Source: Brucella tritici (GTDB lineage Bacteria; Pseudomonadota; Alphaproteobacteria; Rhizobiales; Rhizobiaceae). From it: a stretch of DNA of 64,000 nucleotides. The notes beneath the pieces are model-generated. The model made no database searches. It saw only the letters and a program-made list of their open reading frames with translations, and was not told the DNA's origin. Below, in pieces: positions 35,395 through 43,700 of this stretch; within the stretch, counting starts at the first letter, position 1, and every line of letters starts with the position of its first letter. Location of the stretch: assembly GCF_902825325.1 (NCBI RefSeq), contig NZ_CADEAR010000004.1, positions 1 to 64,000 on the forward strand, given 5' to 3'. Made by a program: the position numbers and the translations under genes.

Positions 35395-36536
35395 ATCATT
35401 TTCTCTGCCATGATCGCGGCAAGGCGCTCGAACATGCGCGTTATTGTGGATTCATCGACATTAAGCGTAATGGTGATGCGCAGGCGCGCCGTGCCAGAGG
35501 GCACTGTGGGCTGACGGATGGCGCGTATGTCGAAGCCCTCGGCCTGCAAACGGTGTGCGATGCGCAAGGTGCGGTCGGCATCGCCGATGATGAGCGGCAA
35601 TATCTGTGTGCCGCTGCCGGGGCTGCCGAAGAGATCGGCGAAGCGTGCATTGGCGAAAGCAATAAGTCGGTGCAATTCGTGCCGACGATGTTGTTCGGCG
35701 ATCGTGGTTTTCAGCGCCAGCCGTGTTGCAGATACCTGCAAGGGTGAGGGCGCAGTCGAATAAATGAAGGGTCTCGCGCGATTGACGAGGAAATTGCGTA
35801 GGATTGGATCCGCTGCGACCAGCCCACCGGCACTGCCGATGGCCTTGCCGCAGGTGTGAAGCGCAATCACATTCGGTCTGCTTTCCAGCCCCGCCGCAAA
35901 GCCGCGCCCGCCCGGTCCGTGAACGCCTGTGGCATGGGCTTCGTCGATGAAGAGAAAGGCATCGTGGCGGTCGGCGATTTCAACGAGGTCGGAGAGCGGC
36001 GCGCAGTCTCCATCCATCGAATAGAGGCTTTCCACCACAATCCATGGTGTGCCGCTTCCCCCCTTGTTGCGCCAGATCCGGATCGCCTTGTCGAATGCCT
36101 CCGCATCATTATGCGGGATGGAAACGGTTTCGGCCTTTCCGGTCCGCATGCCTTCATGCGCGCTGGCATGGATTAGTGCGTCATAGACGATCAGGTCGTC
36201 GCGTTGCGGCAAGGTTGAGAGAACTGCAAGATTTGCCGCATAACCATTGCTGAAATACAGCATTGACGGCGCATGAAAATGGGACGCAGCTTCAGCCTCC
36301 AGAAGCGCGTGTTCCGAGTGATTGCCACGCAACAGCCGGGAGCCGCCAGCCCCGGTGGCAAGGCCGTTTTTGAGCGCGTTGATCAATGCTTTGCGGATCG
36401 ACGGCGAGGCGGCAAGGCCCAGATAATCGTTTGAACTGAAATCCGCGCCGCGATGATCCGAAAGCGTGCGCAGATGTCGCCGCCGCTCAAGGCTTTTCAG
36501 TTTGGCGGCATAGCGGGCCAACGGATCACTGTTCAT
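35391..36536 (-). CDS. bioF: 8-amino-7-oxononanoate synthase
   Basis: PLP-dependent condensation of pimeloyl-ACP with L-alanine. 381 residues. Family motifs: [63 protein letters not shown] and the PLP lysine in [12 protein letters not shown]. The order and ATGA overlaps with bioB and bioD show tight co-translation. Confidence 0.95.
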   Translation of the reverse strand: MNSDPLARYAAKLKSLERRRHLRTLSDHRGADFSSNDYLGLAASPSIRKALINALKNGLATGAGGSRLLRGNHSEHALLEAEAASHFHAPSMLYFSNGYAANLAVLSTLPQRDDLIVYDALIHASAHEGMRTGKAETVSIPHNDAEAFDKAIRIWRNKGGSGTPWIVVESLYSMDGDCAPLSDLVEIADRHDAFLFIDEAHATGVHGPGGRGFAAGLESRPNVIALHTCGKAIGSAGGLVAADPILRNFLVNRARPFIYSTAPSPLQVSATRLALKTTIAEQHRRHELHRLIAFANARFADLFGSPGSGTQILPLIIGDADRTLRIAHRLQAEGFDIRAIRQPTVPSGTARLRITITLNVDESTITRMFERLAAIMAEKMI

Positions 36537-37546
36537 GCATGGGCGTCCAGCGCATCGGCAGTCAGGCCAAGCCGTCGCATGAGGCTTATGTCACGGTCTT
36601 CGCCCGGATTGGAGGCGGTCAGCAGTGTGTCGCCGATAAAGATCGAATTTGCGCCCACGAAAAAGCAGAGAGCCTGCATTTCATCGCTCATCGAATTGCG
36701 CCCGGCTGTCAGGCGCACATGCGATTGCGGCATCATCAGGCGGGCAAGCGCGATGATGCGGACAAAGGCGATAGGATCAATGGGCGAGGCTTTCTCCAGC
36801 CGGGATCCGGGCATCGGAATTAACATATTGATCGGTACGCTTTCCGGTGGGACGGGCAGATTTGCCAGCGTTACCAGCATGTCGATGCGGTCGTCTTCGG
36901 TTTCTCCAAGGCCGAGAATGCCGCCACTGCAAACCTTGATTCCGGCTTCACGGACATGGGCGAGCGTTTCCAGCCGATCATTGAAACTGCGCGTCGTGAT
37001 GACCTGCGGATAAAACCGCTGCGAAGTATCGATATTGTGGTTGTAATAATCGAGACCAGCCTCCGCAAAGGTCTTCGCCTGATCCGGGTTTAACATGCCG
37101 AGTGTCATGCAGGTTTCCAGACCGAGCGCTTTCACCTGTTTGACCATTTCTACGATGGCCGGTTCGTCGCGCGGCTTCGGGCTGCGCCAGGCCGCGCCCA
37201 TGCAGTAGCGGGTCGCGCCGCTATCCTTTGCCTTCTGCGCTTCTTCAAGAACCGTATCAATATTCATCAGTTTTGACGCTTTCAGGCCCGAAGCATGATG
37301 CGCCGATTGGCTGCAATAGCCGCAATCTTCGGGACAGCCGCCCGTCTTGATGTTGAGCAGTTTGCTGAGCTGGACGCGGTTCGGGTCGAAATTGGCGCGG
37401 TGAAGGCTCTGTGCCTCGAAAAGAAGGTCGTTGAACGGGAGGTCATAGAGTAGGCGGGCTCTGGCGAGCGTCCACGCGCCTTCATCCAGTTTGGATGCTC
37501 TTTCATTGATATCCCAAGCCGCTTTGATCGCGTTCAATATCTGCAT
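36533..37546 (-). CDS. bioB: Biotin synthase
   Basis: Radical SAM enzyme inserting sulphur into dethiobiotin. 337 residues with the 4Fe-4S motif [10 protein letters not shown], the YNHNIDTS segment and [12 protein letters not shown]. The N-terminus before residue 40 is variable in this family. With the ATG at 37546 the purine run AAAAAGGA abuts the start codon, an odd ribosome-binding-site spacing; a BioR-type box lies only 6 bases upstream, so repressor binding would cover the translation start region of the gene as well. First gene of bioBFDAZ. Confidence 0.95.
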   Translation of the reverse strand: MQILNAIKAAWDINERASKLDEGAWTLARARLLYDLPFNDLLFEAQSLHRANFDPNRVQLSKLLNIKTGGCPEDCGYCSQSAHHASGLKASKLMNIDTVLEEAQKAKDSGATRYCMGAAWRSPKPRDEPAIVEMVKQVKALGLETCMTLGMLNPDQAKTFAEAGLDYYNHNIDTSQRFYPQVITTRSFNDRLETLAHVREAGIKVCSGGILGLGETEDDRIDMLVTLANLPVPPESVPINMLIPMPGSRLEKASPIDPIAFVRIIALARLMMPQSHVRLTAGRNSMSDEMQALCFFVGANSIFIGDTLLTASNPGEDRDISLMRRLGLTADALDAHA

Positions 37547-37552
37547 TCCTTT

Positions 37553-37562
37553 TTATCTATAA
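37553..37562. promoter_or_regulatory. BioR box 1 (TTATCTATAA)
   Basis: Exact match to the reported BioR consensus (TTATCTATAA or its complement) of Agrobacterium and Brucella, located between the bioB promoter and start codon. The GntR-type regulator BioR itself is not in the window. Confidence 0.85.
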
Positions 37563-37572
37563 AACTAGAAAG

Positions 37573-37591
37573 AATCTATGAAATATAGATT
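37573..37591. promoter_or_regulatory. AATCTAT/ATAGATT dyad between the BioR boxes
   Basis: AATCTAT (37573-37579) and ATAGATT (37585-37591) are perfect inverted arms with spacer gaaat, each sharing the TCTAT/ATAGA core of the BioR boxes. It lies just downstream of or over the predicted -10 of bioB (minus strand: TTGAAC at 37616-37611, 17 bases, ATAATC at 37593-37588). Confidence 0.45.
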
Positions 37592-37625
37592 ATTATCAGA
37601 ACGGAGAATTGTTCAAGTGAAGTTT

Positions 37626-37635
37626 TTATAGATAA
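37626..37635. promoter_or_regulatory. BioR box 2 (TTATAGATAA)
   Basis: The reverse complement of a BioR consensus is TTATAGATAA, found here 10 bases upstream of the predicted bioB -35. With box 1 it brackets the promoter, as described for Brucella bioB. Confidence 0.85.
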
Positions 37636-37684
37636 TTTAAGCGGTTTCCAACCAGCTCTGACGATGAGAGCGTGACTGAAATGA

Positions 37685-37714
37685 AAAAGCCGCAATCGTA
37701 AGATTGCGGCTTTT
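37685..37714. terminator. Perfect 13-bp hairpin with A/T flanks (bidirectional terminator)
   Basis: AAAAGCCGCAATC (37685-37697), loop GTAA, GATTGCGGCTTTT (37702-37714). A stem with a GC core and A/T tracts on both sides is a classical bidirectional intrinsic terminator. It would insulate bioB from transcription coming from the truncated gene at 37871. Confidence 0.85.
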
Positions 37715-37776
37715 CGTTCGCCAAGGCTAATGTGAGAATCTCGAATGCCGCGAACTGATTGAAGTCGCGTGAATTA

Positions 37777-37842
37777 TCAACCGAACACGTTATAGGCCGC
37801 ATGCGCTATCGCGCCAGCGCAACCGCCCAGATACCATCGCAT
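37777..37842 (-). CDS. 21-residue ORF before the terminator (doubtful)
   Basis: Minus-strand frame MRWYLGGCAGAIAHAAYNVF plus Gly, ending 63 bases before the strong hairpin. It is hydrophobic and small-residue rich like the tail of a membrane protein, but no ribosome-binding site is visible. It may be a real small protein, the eroded 3' end of a gene, or chance. Confidence 0.2.
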   Translation of the reverse strand: MRWYLGGCAGAIAHAAYNVFG

Positions 37843-37870
37843 TACTATGCCAATTGCTGTCGTTCAAAGC

Positions 37871-38160
37871 TCACATGAGGATTTCGCCGTCAAGATCAAT
37901 CATAGTTTCATAGCTTGTCCCCTTCGATTTAGTGTCGAACCCATGGTCTGAGCCATTTTGCTTGACGCGGCCGGTTTCCGTCACCGGTTCAAACTCACAT
38001 ACGGTCGCCGTTTTGTCCGGCAGCACCATCATCCCGCTTGCGTAGCGGCAAGGCTCAGGAGAACGGCACCAATCTAAAGCGCGGCATTTGAAGCCCGACT
38101 TTGAAGCGGTTCGCTCACCTGGATCCGCCAGGAGTGATCGGTCCTGGAAGATTTTTATGT
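37871..38160 (-). pseudogene. C-terminal remnant of a Cys-rich hypothetical gene cut by IS110 element
   Basis: The minus-strand frame gives about 95 residues with protein-like composition: FQDRSLLADPGERTASKSG ... FKCRALDWCRSPEPCRYASG, then MMVLPDKTATVCEFEPVTET and a tail ending MIDLDGEILM. Upstream, beyond about 38160, the frame continues only into the antisense of the transposase, so the 5' part is missing. I do not recognise the family. The gene was probably disrupted by the insertion; the missing half is not identifiable on the other side. Confidence 0.5.
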
Positions 38161-38164
38161 TCAC

Positions 38165-39400
38165 CAGTTTTTTGGTCGTCAGATGGTCTTCATAACTGCC
38201 CCCTCGATGACAACACCCGCAGTGACAAACTTCCACAGCGCGATAAGGAGCTTGCGCGCCAATGCAACTATCGTGGCTTTCTTTAAGCGTCCACCATTCG
38301 ACTGGACCCGATCCACAAACCAACGGCTAAGCGCTGATGCTGGCTGATTGCGTAGCCACAGCCACGACAGTTGAATCATCGTAGTGCGCAGCCGGGGGTT
38401 CCCTGCTTTTGAGACACCCTGTTCGTGGTCGATGGTCCCGCTCATCCATGGCGTTGGTGTCAAACCTGCATAGGCGGCAATCTGCCGCCGATTATCAAAA
38501 CGCCGGGACAGGGCTTCGGTCCAAAGGACGGCGGCAAACTCAGCGCCAACCCCCTTCAAGGACAGCAGCATCGCCGCGGGCGAAGTTGCCTCAACCGCTG
38601 GCTGCTCATACGTTGACAGGAGCGAATTCCGCTCGCTCTCCACTGCAGCAATCTGTTCCAGCAGCAACTCGAGACGGTCGAGTTCGCGATTGATTTGAGC
38701 CTTCAGGTGTTTTGGTAACTCGCGCCCATCTCCGGTCTGGAGCTCCTCCAGCCGCTGACGGCGATCCTTACGGAGCGGTTGATAGCCGCTGACGCCTTGA
38801 GCAAAGAGTAGTCCCTTCATGCGATTGACATGCCTGACGCGTTCAGCAATCAAAATTTTGCGTTCCCGGCAAATTCGACGCCGATCTTCGTCCTCCGGAT
38901 CTGGCGCTCTGACCATCGCACATACGCGTGGCTCGCCGCGCTTGAACGCGAGCAATGCGCGCGTCAGAGCCTCTCCATCGATCTTATCGGTCTTCGCCCG
39001 CCGACGTCGGCGGGAGGTCGCGATCGAAGCTGCGTCGACGACGTGACTCTCGATACCATTAGCCTCCAGCACCCGGTGTATCCAGAAGCCGTCCAATCCT
39101 GCCTCTTGGATCGTTACGATAGGAAACAACGTTCCTGTTCTCAACGCGCTTTGTGCTGTAGCTGCTCAAATCGATCCAGCAGCTCTGCCACATTGCCACC
39201 GGCCACTACATACTTCGACATCTTCTCGCCACTGCCCGGCGACAACGAAGTGATCAACCAGGTCGATCGGCTCAGTTCCAATGACACAAAAATTGCGCCA
39301 AGATCAGTGCGGACAGCGGTCGGATGAATGGATGCGGGTTCCATAAACTGCTCCTCCTGAGCGAGTGTTTTGATGCAACCTCACTCTGCCAGAGTGGCGG
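38165..39400. mobile_element. IS110-family insertion sequence
   Basis: Delimited by the transposase coding region (38179-39344) and short non-coding ends; exact boundaries are not set because IS110 elements lack long terminal inverted repeats. A small dyad CACTCT-GCC-AGAGTG lies near 39380-39397, close to the transposase 5' side. IS110 elements carry a non-coding end that encodes a structured bridge RNA guiding insertion; the 120 bases from 39345 to 39468 are the candidate here. Confidence 0.6.
38179..39344 (-). pseudogene. IS110-family transposase, frameshifted
   Basis: The DEDD transposase is split in two frames: 39344-39141 (67 codons, IFVSLELSRSTWLITSLSPG ... NVAELLDRFEQLQHKAR, stop) and 39144-38179 (RTGTLFPIVTIQEAGLDGFW ... 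WKFVTAGVVIEGAVM). The second frame continues the family sequence directly, so a single frameshift at about 39141-39146 separates them. Domain features: IHRVLEANGIESHVVDAAS and RAKTDKIDGEAL in the first half, and the C-terminal transposase_20 helix-hairpin segment SLKGVGAEFAAVLWTEA with AAYAGLTPTPWMSG. Programmed shifting is not usual for IS110, so an inactivating mutation (or sequencing error) is likelier. Confidence 0.85.
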
Positions 39401-39468
39401 CTGCTGTTCACTCCTCATGGGATCTAAAACATGAGAAGGAAAGCCGTTGCGGCTCCCATTGCCCGGAT

Positions 39469-39822
39469 TCACTCAAGGTCTTCTTGTTCGAAGTATCGGG
39501 TCACATGAACATCGGTTGTTTCCAGGCGTCCTGGACCCAGATTGATGAACTTGTGCGGTATGTTTGCGGGGCCGAAGACGACCTGCCCTTCTGTCGCCTC
39601 AATTTGTTCATCGCCAACAATAAAGAGAGCATTTCCCTGGCGTACGATGAAAATTTCGTCATAAGGATGTCGGTGCAATCTGGGGCCATGTCCGACAATA
39701 TCGGTCGAAAAGAATATGATCGACGCATCGGTGCCAAATCTCTTGCCTTCGACACGACCGGACCAGGCATCGTCGCGCCTCGCCCACTCCTCTCTTTTCA
39801 AAACAACGGCTTGTTTGGTCAA
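39469..39822 (-). CDS. Small cupin-domain protein
   Basis: Probable metal-binding single cupin barrel of 117 residues, function unknown. Conserved cupin motif 1 appears as GPRLHRHPYDEIFIVRQG (His-x-His and Glu) and motif 2 as FGPANIPHKFINLGPG. The start is a TTG at 39822, chosen because GGGAGGAG lies 6 bases upstream and no ATG is available. It is divergent from the DUF3100 gene with 201 bases between and may belong to that catabolic cluster. Confidence 0.82.
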   Translation of the reverse strand: MTKQAVVLKREEWARRDDAWSGRVEGKRFGTDASIIFFSTDIVGHGPRLHRHPYDEIFIVRQGNALFIVGDEQIEATEGQVVFGPANIPHKFINLGPGRLETTDVHVTRYFEQEDLE

Positions 39823-40023
39823 AATGCTCCTCCCGGCTTTTAGCGATCAGAGAATACGGCATCCATCTCCATAGATGATGGAAGTCCGGCTCGGTGAACA
39901 TACTACTAATTTCCTGTGTTGTTGCAAAAGCAACGCTGTGTTCCTTCCCCTGAGGCTGGTACTGGAGCCTAAACTCATCATACTGGCGCGCAGCGCGTAT
40001 GAAGAAAAAACAAGGAGGCCCGC

Positions 40024-40842
40024 GTGAAGGGGAATAATGTGTTTGCGATGCGCCACATTTGGTTGCATGCATTTGTACTGGCAATCATCTGTATTTCAGA
40101 ACTGATTGGCATTCAGAAAATATCCATCGGTATCGGTGCTGTAATCTTTCTACCGATGCTTTACGCATTTGCACTTGGCGTCATCCTGAATCCGAATATT
40201 TTGAAGGCGACAGGGAAAGTCTTGAAGTCGGATTCTGTCAAGCTTTCGGGTACGATGATTACCATCGCCATCATGCCGTTCATTGCAAAATTCGGGACGA
40301 CTGTTGGTCCTCAGATTGAGAATATCATCGCCGCTGGCCCCGCGTTGGTCTTGCAGGAGATCGGCAACCTCGGAACCATTGCTGTCGCTTTTCCGGTTGC
40401 TGTTTTTCTGCTGCGCATGGGGCGTGAAACCGTCGGAGCGACTTATTCCATTGATCGCGAACCCAATCTGGCGCTGATCGCCGATAAATATGGCCTGGAT
40501 AGTCCGGAGGGCGCTGGGGTTATGGGGGTCTATGCGACCGGTACGTTGATCGGCACATTTGTGTTTGCGCTCATGCCGCCACTCGTGCACGGTCTTGGAC
40601 TGTTTGACTTCCGGGCGCTCGCGATGTCGTGCGGTGTTGGTTCCGGCAGCATGCTTGCTGCCTGTACGGGTGGCTTGGTCAGTGTCTTACCTGAACAGAA
40701 AGACCTCATTCTAGCCTTGGCCGCGGCCAGTAACATTCTCACTTATGCGACCGGACTTTACGTCGGTCTTTTTGTGGCGCTGCCACTGACGGAATGGCTC
40801 TACAAGAAATGCCGTCCCGAAGAATATCGTGACGCTGCGTAA
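40024..40842 (+). CDS. DUF3100-type multi-spanning membrane protein
   Basis: Probable transporter subunit, substrate unknown. 272 residues with about 8 hydrophobic helices and the DUF3100 landmark LRMGRETVGATYSIDREPNL followed by YGLDSPEGAGVMGVYATGTL. The C-terminal CGVGSGSMLAACTGGLVSVL is glycine-rich like the substrate region of several secondary transporters. GTG start at 40024 with AAGGAGG 5 bases upstream. It is followed after 12 bases by a smaller membrane protein, and then an amidohydrolase, so uptake of an amide is possible. Confidence 0.8.
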   Translation: MKGNNVFAMRHIWLHAFVLAIICISELIGIQKISIGIGAVIFLPMLYAFALGVILNPNILKATGKVLKSDSVKLSGTMITIAIMPFIAKFGTTVGPQIENIIAAGPALVLQEIGNLGTIAVAFPVAVFLLRMGRETVGATYSIDREPNLALIADKYGLDSPEGAGVMGVYATGTLIGTFVFALMPPLVHGLGLFDFRALAMSCGVGSGSMLAACTGGLVSVLPEQKDLILALAAASNILTYATGLYVGLFVALPLTEWLYKKCRPEEYRDAA

Positions 40843-40854
40843 GGGGAGAGGCAG

Positions 40855-41370
40855 ATGACTTCTAAATCGATGAAAAATACGATCGACAACCTGACCTTGT
40901 CTGTCGAGACCACCGACGAACGCAAAATTGATATCGTCGAGAATGCTCTTCTTCTGGTTATTGCGTGCTTTCTTGGGCTAGTCGCAAACTGGGTTGGTAC
41001 CGGCGTTACGCCTTTACAAGCCCTGCCTGGCATGGCTGTCCTTTACGCTGTATCCATTGGTGGCTTAATGCTCGCGCGCTATATGCCATTCTATCTACCG
41101 AGCGTCGCCTGGGTTTCCCTCATCGCCATCCTTATCACCATCCCTGGCGTCCCGGGGGCGGAGTTCGTTCTGGCGAAAGTAGGGGAACTGAATTTTCTGG
41201 CGTTGGCAACACCGGCGCTGGCCTATGGAGGACTGGCGTTGACGCGTAATGAATTCGAGATTGCACGTCGCTCTGGTTGGAAGATTGTCATCGTCGCTAT
41301 TTGCGTGATGATCGGCACCTACCTTGGTTCGGTGGTGGTCGCCGATCTGACATTGCGTATCACGGGTTAA
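40855..41370 (+). CDS. Membrane partner of the DUF3100 protein
   Basis: Unknown function. 171 residues: a hydrophilic N-terminus of about 30 residues, then four or five hydrophobic helices (about 32-52, 58-77, 82-105, 115-130, 140-162). The gene follows the DUF3100 gene after 12 bases (ribosome-binding site GGGGAGAGG), suggesting a two-subunit transporter. Confidence 0.75.
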   Translation: MTSKSMKNTIDNLTLSVETTDERKIDIVENALLLVIACFLGLVANWVGTGVTPLQALPGMAVLYAVSIGGLMLARYMPFYLPSVAWVSLIAILITIPGVPGAEFVLAKVGELNFLALATPALAYGGLALTRNEFEIARRSGWKIVIVAICVMIGTYLGSVVVADLTLRITG

Positions 41371-41377
41371 ACCGTCT

Positions 41378-41408
41378 CATGGCAGGCCCGATGACCGGGT
41401 CTGCCATG
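41378..41408. repeat. Strong hairpin between membrane-protein and amidohydrolase genes
   Basis: CATGGCAGGCCC (41378-41389) pairs with GGGTCTGCCATG (41397-41408) over 12 positions including one G-T wobble; loop gatgacc. No T tract follows. It sits 8 bases after one stop and 22 before the next start, so it may moderate read-through or RNA decay inside the operon. Confidence 0.65.
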
Positions 41409-41430
41409 AAAATGTAGGGAGACTTCTCAT

Positions 41431-42591
41431 ATGACCGTTTTTCTCAGTGAAGCCGACGTAGCGGAAGCGATGACTTGGCGCCATGATTTGCATCGGCATC
41501 CCGAACTCGCATTCGAGGAAAATCGGACCGCTGCCTTCATTGCGGAAAAGCTCCAGCTATGGGGTTTCAGCGTTCGGTCCAGTTATGCCGGAACTGGCGT
41601 GATTGGCAGCTTGACGCGGGGAACATCGAAACGCGCCATCGGTATCCGGGCGGATATGGATGCTCTGCCAATCGTTGAAAAAAGCGGTGTCGGCTATGTG
41701 TCGGAGACTCCAGGCAAAATGCATGCATGCGGTCATGATGGGCATGTAGCCATGGCTCTTGCTGCAGCAAAATCTGTCAGCAAGCTTGATTTTGATGGAA
41801 CTGTGCATTTCATTTTCCAACCGGCTGAAGAAAATGAAGGCGGCGGTCGCGAGATGGTGCGCGAAGGGCTGTTTAAGGATTTCCTGGTTGATGCGGTTTA
41901 TGGTCTGCACAATTGGCCCGCACTGGATGTTGGCACCTGTGTCGCTCGCGATGATGCGATGATGGCAGCCTTCGGAACGTTCGAGATCGAGCTGATCGGC
42001 AAGGGAGCGCACGGAGCGATGCCACATGAAGGCGCCGACCCAGTGGTTGCCGCCGCGCAATTGGTCACGGGATTGCAGACCATCGCAAGTCGCAATGTTT
42101 CGCCGCTGGAATCTGTTGTTGTTTCGGTAACGCAGATGCATGGCGGTGACGCTTGGAACGTCATTCCAGAAAGTATGATCATCCGTGGAACAACCCGCTG
42201 GTTCCAACCAGAGGTCGGGGAGACGATTGCCCGCCGGATACACGCGCTTGCCACTTCAATCGCCGAAGGTTTTGGCTGCGCGGCACGTGTTGATTATGAA
42301 GAACGTTATCCATCGACGATCAATACAGCTGACAATGCCCGCAAAATCCGTGAGTTGGCTGTTTCGCCCGATCTTGGTCTCAAAGTTCTTGATGCAGCCC
42401 CAAGTATGGCAGCGGAGGATTTTGCATTTATGCTGCAGGAGAAACCGGGTTGCTATTTCTGGCTTGGTAGCCGTCGTGACGGTCCTAATCCGGGTCTGCA
42501 TTCGCCGTATTACGATTTCAATGACGCGCTTTTGCCTATAGGCGCAAATTTTTGGATCAAACTGGTCGCAAGCGAACTGGCGTCAAACTGA
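41431..42591 (+). CDS. M20D-family amidohydrolase, second copy
   Basis: Metal-dependent amidohydrolase of 386 residues with the same motif set as the enzyme at 13344: IRADMDALPIVEKSG, HACGHDGHVAMALAAAK, FQPAEENEGG, GLHNWPA, GKGAHGAMPHEGADP and AEDFAFMLQEKPGCYFWLGS. Sequence similarity to the first copy is moderate, so they are paralogues rather than a recent duplication. Lies directly after the two membrane genes and before a LysR gene. Substrate unknown. Confidence 0.9.
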   Translation: MTVFLSEADVAEAMTWRHDLHRHPELAFEENRTAAFIAEKLQLWGFSVRSSYAGTGVIGSLTRGTSKRAIGIRADMDALPIVEKSGVGYVSETPGKMHACGHDGHVAMALAAAKSVSKLDFDGTVHFIFQPAEENEGGGREMVREGLFKDFLVDAVYGLHNWPALDVGTCVARDDAMMAAFGTFEIELIGKGAHGAMPHEGADPVVAAAQLVTGLQTIASRNVSPLESVVVSVTQMHGGDAWNVIPESMIIRGTTRWFQPEVGETIARRIHALATSIAEGFGCAARVDYEERYPSTINTADNARKIRELAVSPDLGLKVLDAAPSMAAEDFAFMLQEKPGCYFWLGSRRDGPNPGLHSPYYDFNDALLPIGANFWIKLVASELASN

Positions 42592-42654
42592 ATGCTGTCT
42601 TGTGTCGTTCCTGTCGTCAATTGATCCGTGATGCTAACTAAGCAACATAGTGCC

Positions 42655-43560
42655 ATGGAAACGCTCGATGCAAAAGAATTGCGGACGTTCATGGCGGTGG
42701 TTCGGATCGGATCGATCCGAGGTGCTGCCGAACATATGAATGTCGCGCCTTCAGTAGTAAGCCGTCAGATCGCCGAAACAGAACGCAGTATTGGCTTGCC
42801 TCTGTTCGAGCGAAACGCACGCGGCATGATATTGACCGAAGCTGGCGAGCTGGTTCTGGAACATAGCAGACGCGTTCTGGAAGAGCATAGCTTGCTGACG
42901 GAGCAGCTTGGCTTTCTGAAGGGTGTGCAGCAGAGACGGGTCCGCATTCTTTGTGGCGAAGGCTTTCTCGCTGACATCTTGCAATATGGTCTTGGTTCCT
43001 TTGTCAAAATCTATCCCGATGTACAGTATGATCTGCAGCTTGGTGGCACGGAGAGCGTTCTAGACGGGATTGCCAATGGTGACGCTGATATCGGCATTGC
43101 CTATAATCCGTTGACTGACGCCCGGGTTCGTTCGCTTGCCATCTCGAAACAGCCACTCTGCGTGGTCGCACCGCCAGAACATCCACTATTAGCAAGGGAT
43201 CGGCTGGAACTAGCCGACTGCGCAGGTTTGCCTAATGCGCTGCTTGGACCAGGGCACGGTATTACCCAACTGGTCACGCGGGTTGCAGCTGATCGGGGCT
43301 TCGCGATTTCGCCCCTCGTAGAAACGACATCAATTGATGTTTTGAGGCGTTTCGTGATTGCAGGACTTGGCATATCATTTTTACCTCGCTTTGCCGTCTC
43401 CACCGAATTGGCTCGTGAGGCTGTCGCCATACGCGAACTGTCCGACCCGCTACTGGCTGAAGCAAGTGCACATCTGATGGTGGGTGCCCGGCGCCGGCTA
43501 CCGAATTCAGTTGAACGCTTGAGCGGATTTCTTGCCAACAACATGGCGGCGTTCAGATAA
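42655..43560 (+). CDS. LysR-type regulator in the DUF3100 cluster
   Basis: About 301 residues from the ATG at 42655 (METLDAKELRTFMAVVRIGS); GTG 42628 and ATG 42631 are possible earlier starts, none with a clear ribosome-binding site. LysR helix-turn-helix SIRGAAEHMNVAPSVVSRQI and effector-domain GDADIGIAYNPL. It is transcribed in the same direction as the cluster, unlike the classical divergent layout. Confidence 0.88.
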   Translation: METLDAKELRTFMAVVRIGSIRGAAEHMNVAPSVVSRQIAETERSIGLPLFERNARGMILTEAGELVLEHSRRVLEEHSLLTEQLGFLKGVQQRRVRILCGEGFLADILQYGLGSFVKIYPDVQYDLQLGGTESVLDGIANGDADIGIAYNPLTDARVRSLAISKQPLCVVAPPEHPLLARDRLELADCAGLPNALLGPGHGITQLVTRVAADRGFAISPLVETTSIDVLRRFVIAGLGISFLPRFAVSTELAREAVAIRELSDPLLAEASAHLMVGARRRLPNSVERLSGFLANNMAAFR

Positions 43561-43700
43561 GTCATCCCAATCACTGTTGCTCGTCACGGGACGCAGCGTT
43601 GTCTGCAAACCGGCTATGCGATCGCGCGCTTTGGTGCGAGCTTTTCCATTCAAAACGGGAGCGACCTCAAGGTCGCTTGATGGAACAATGGAGAAGTGGA

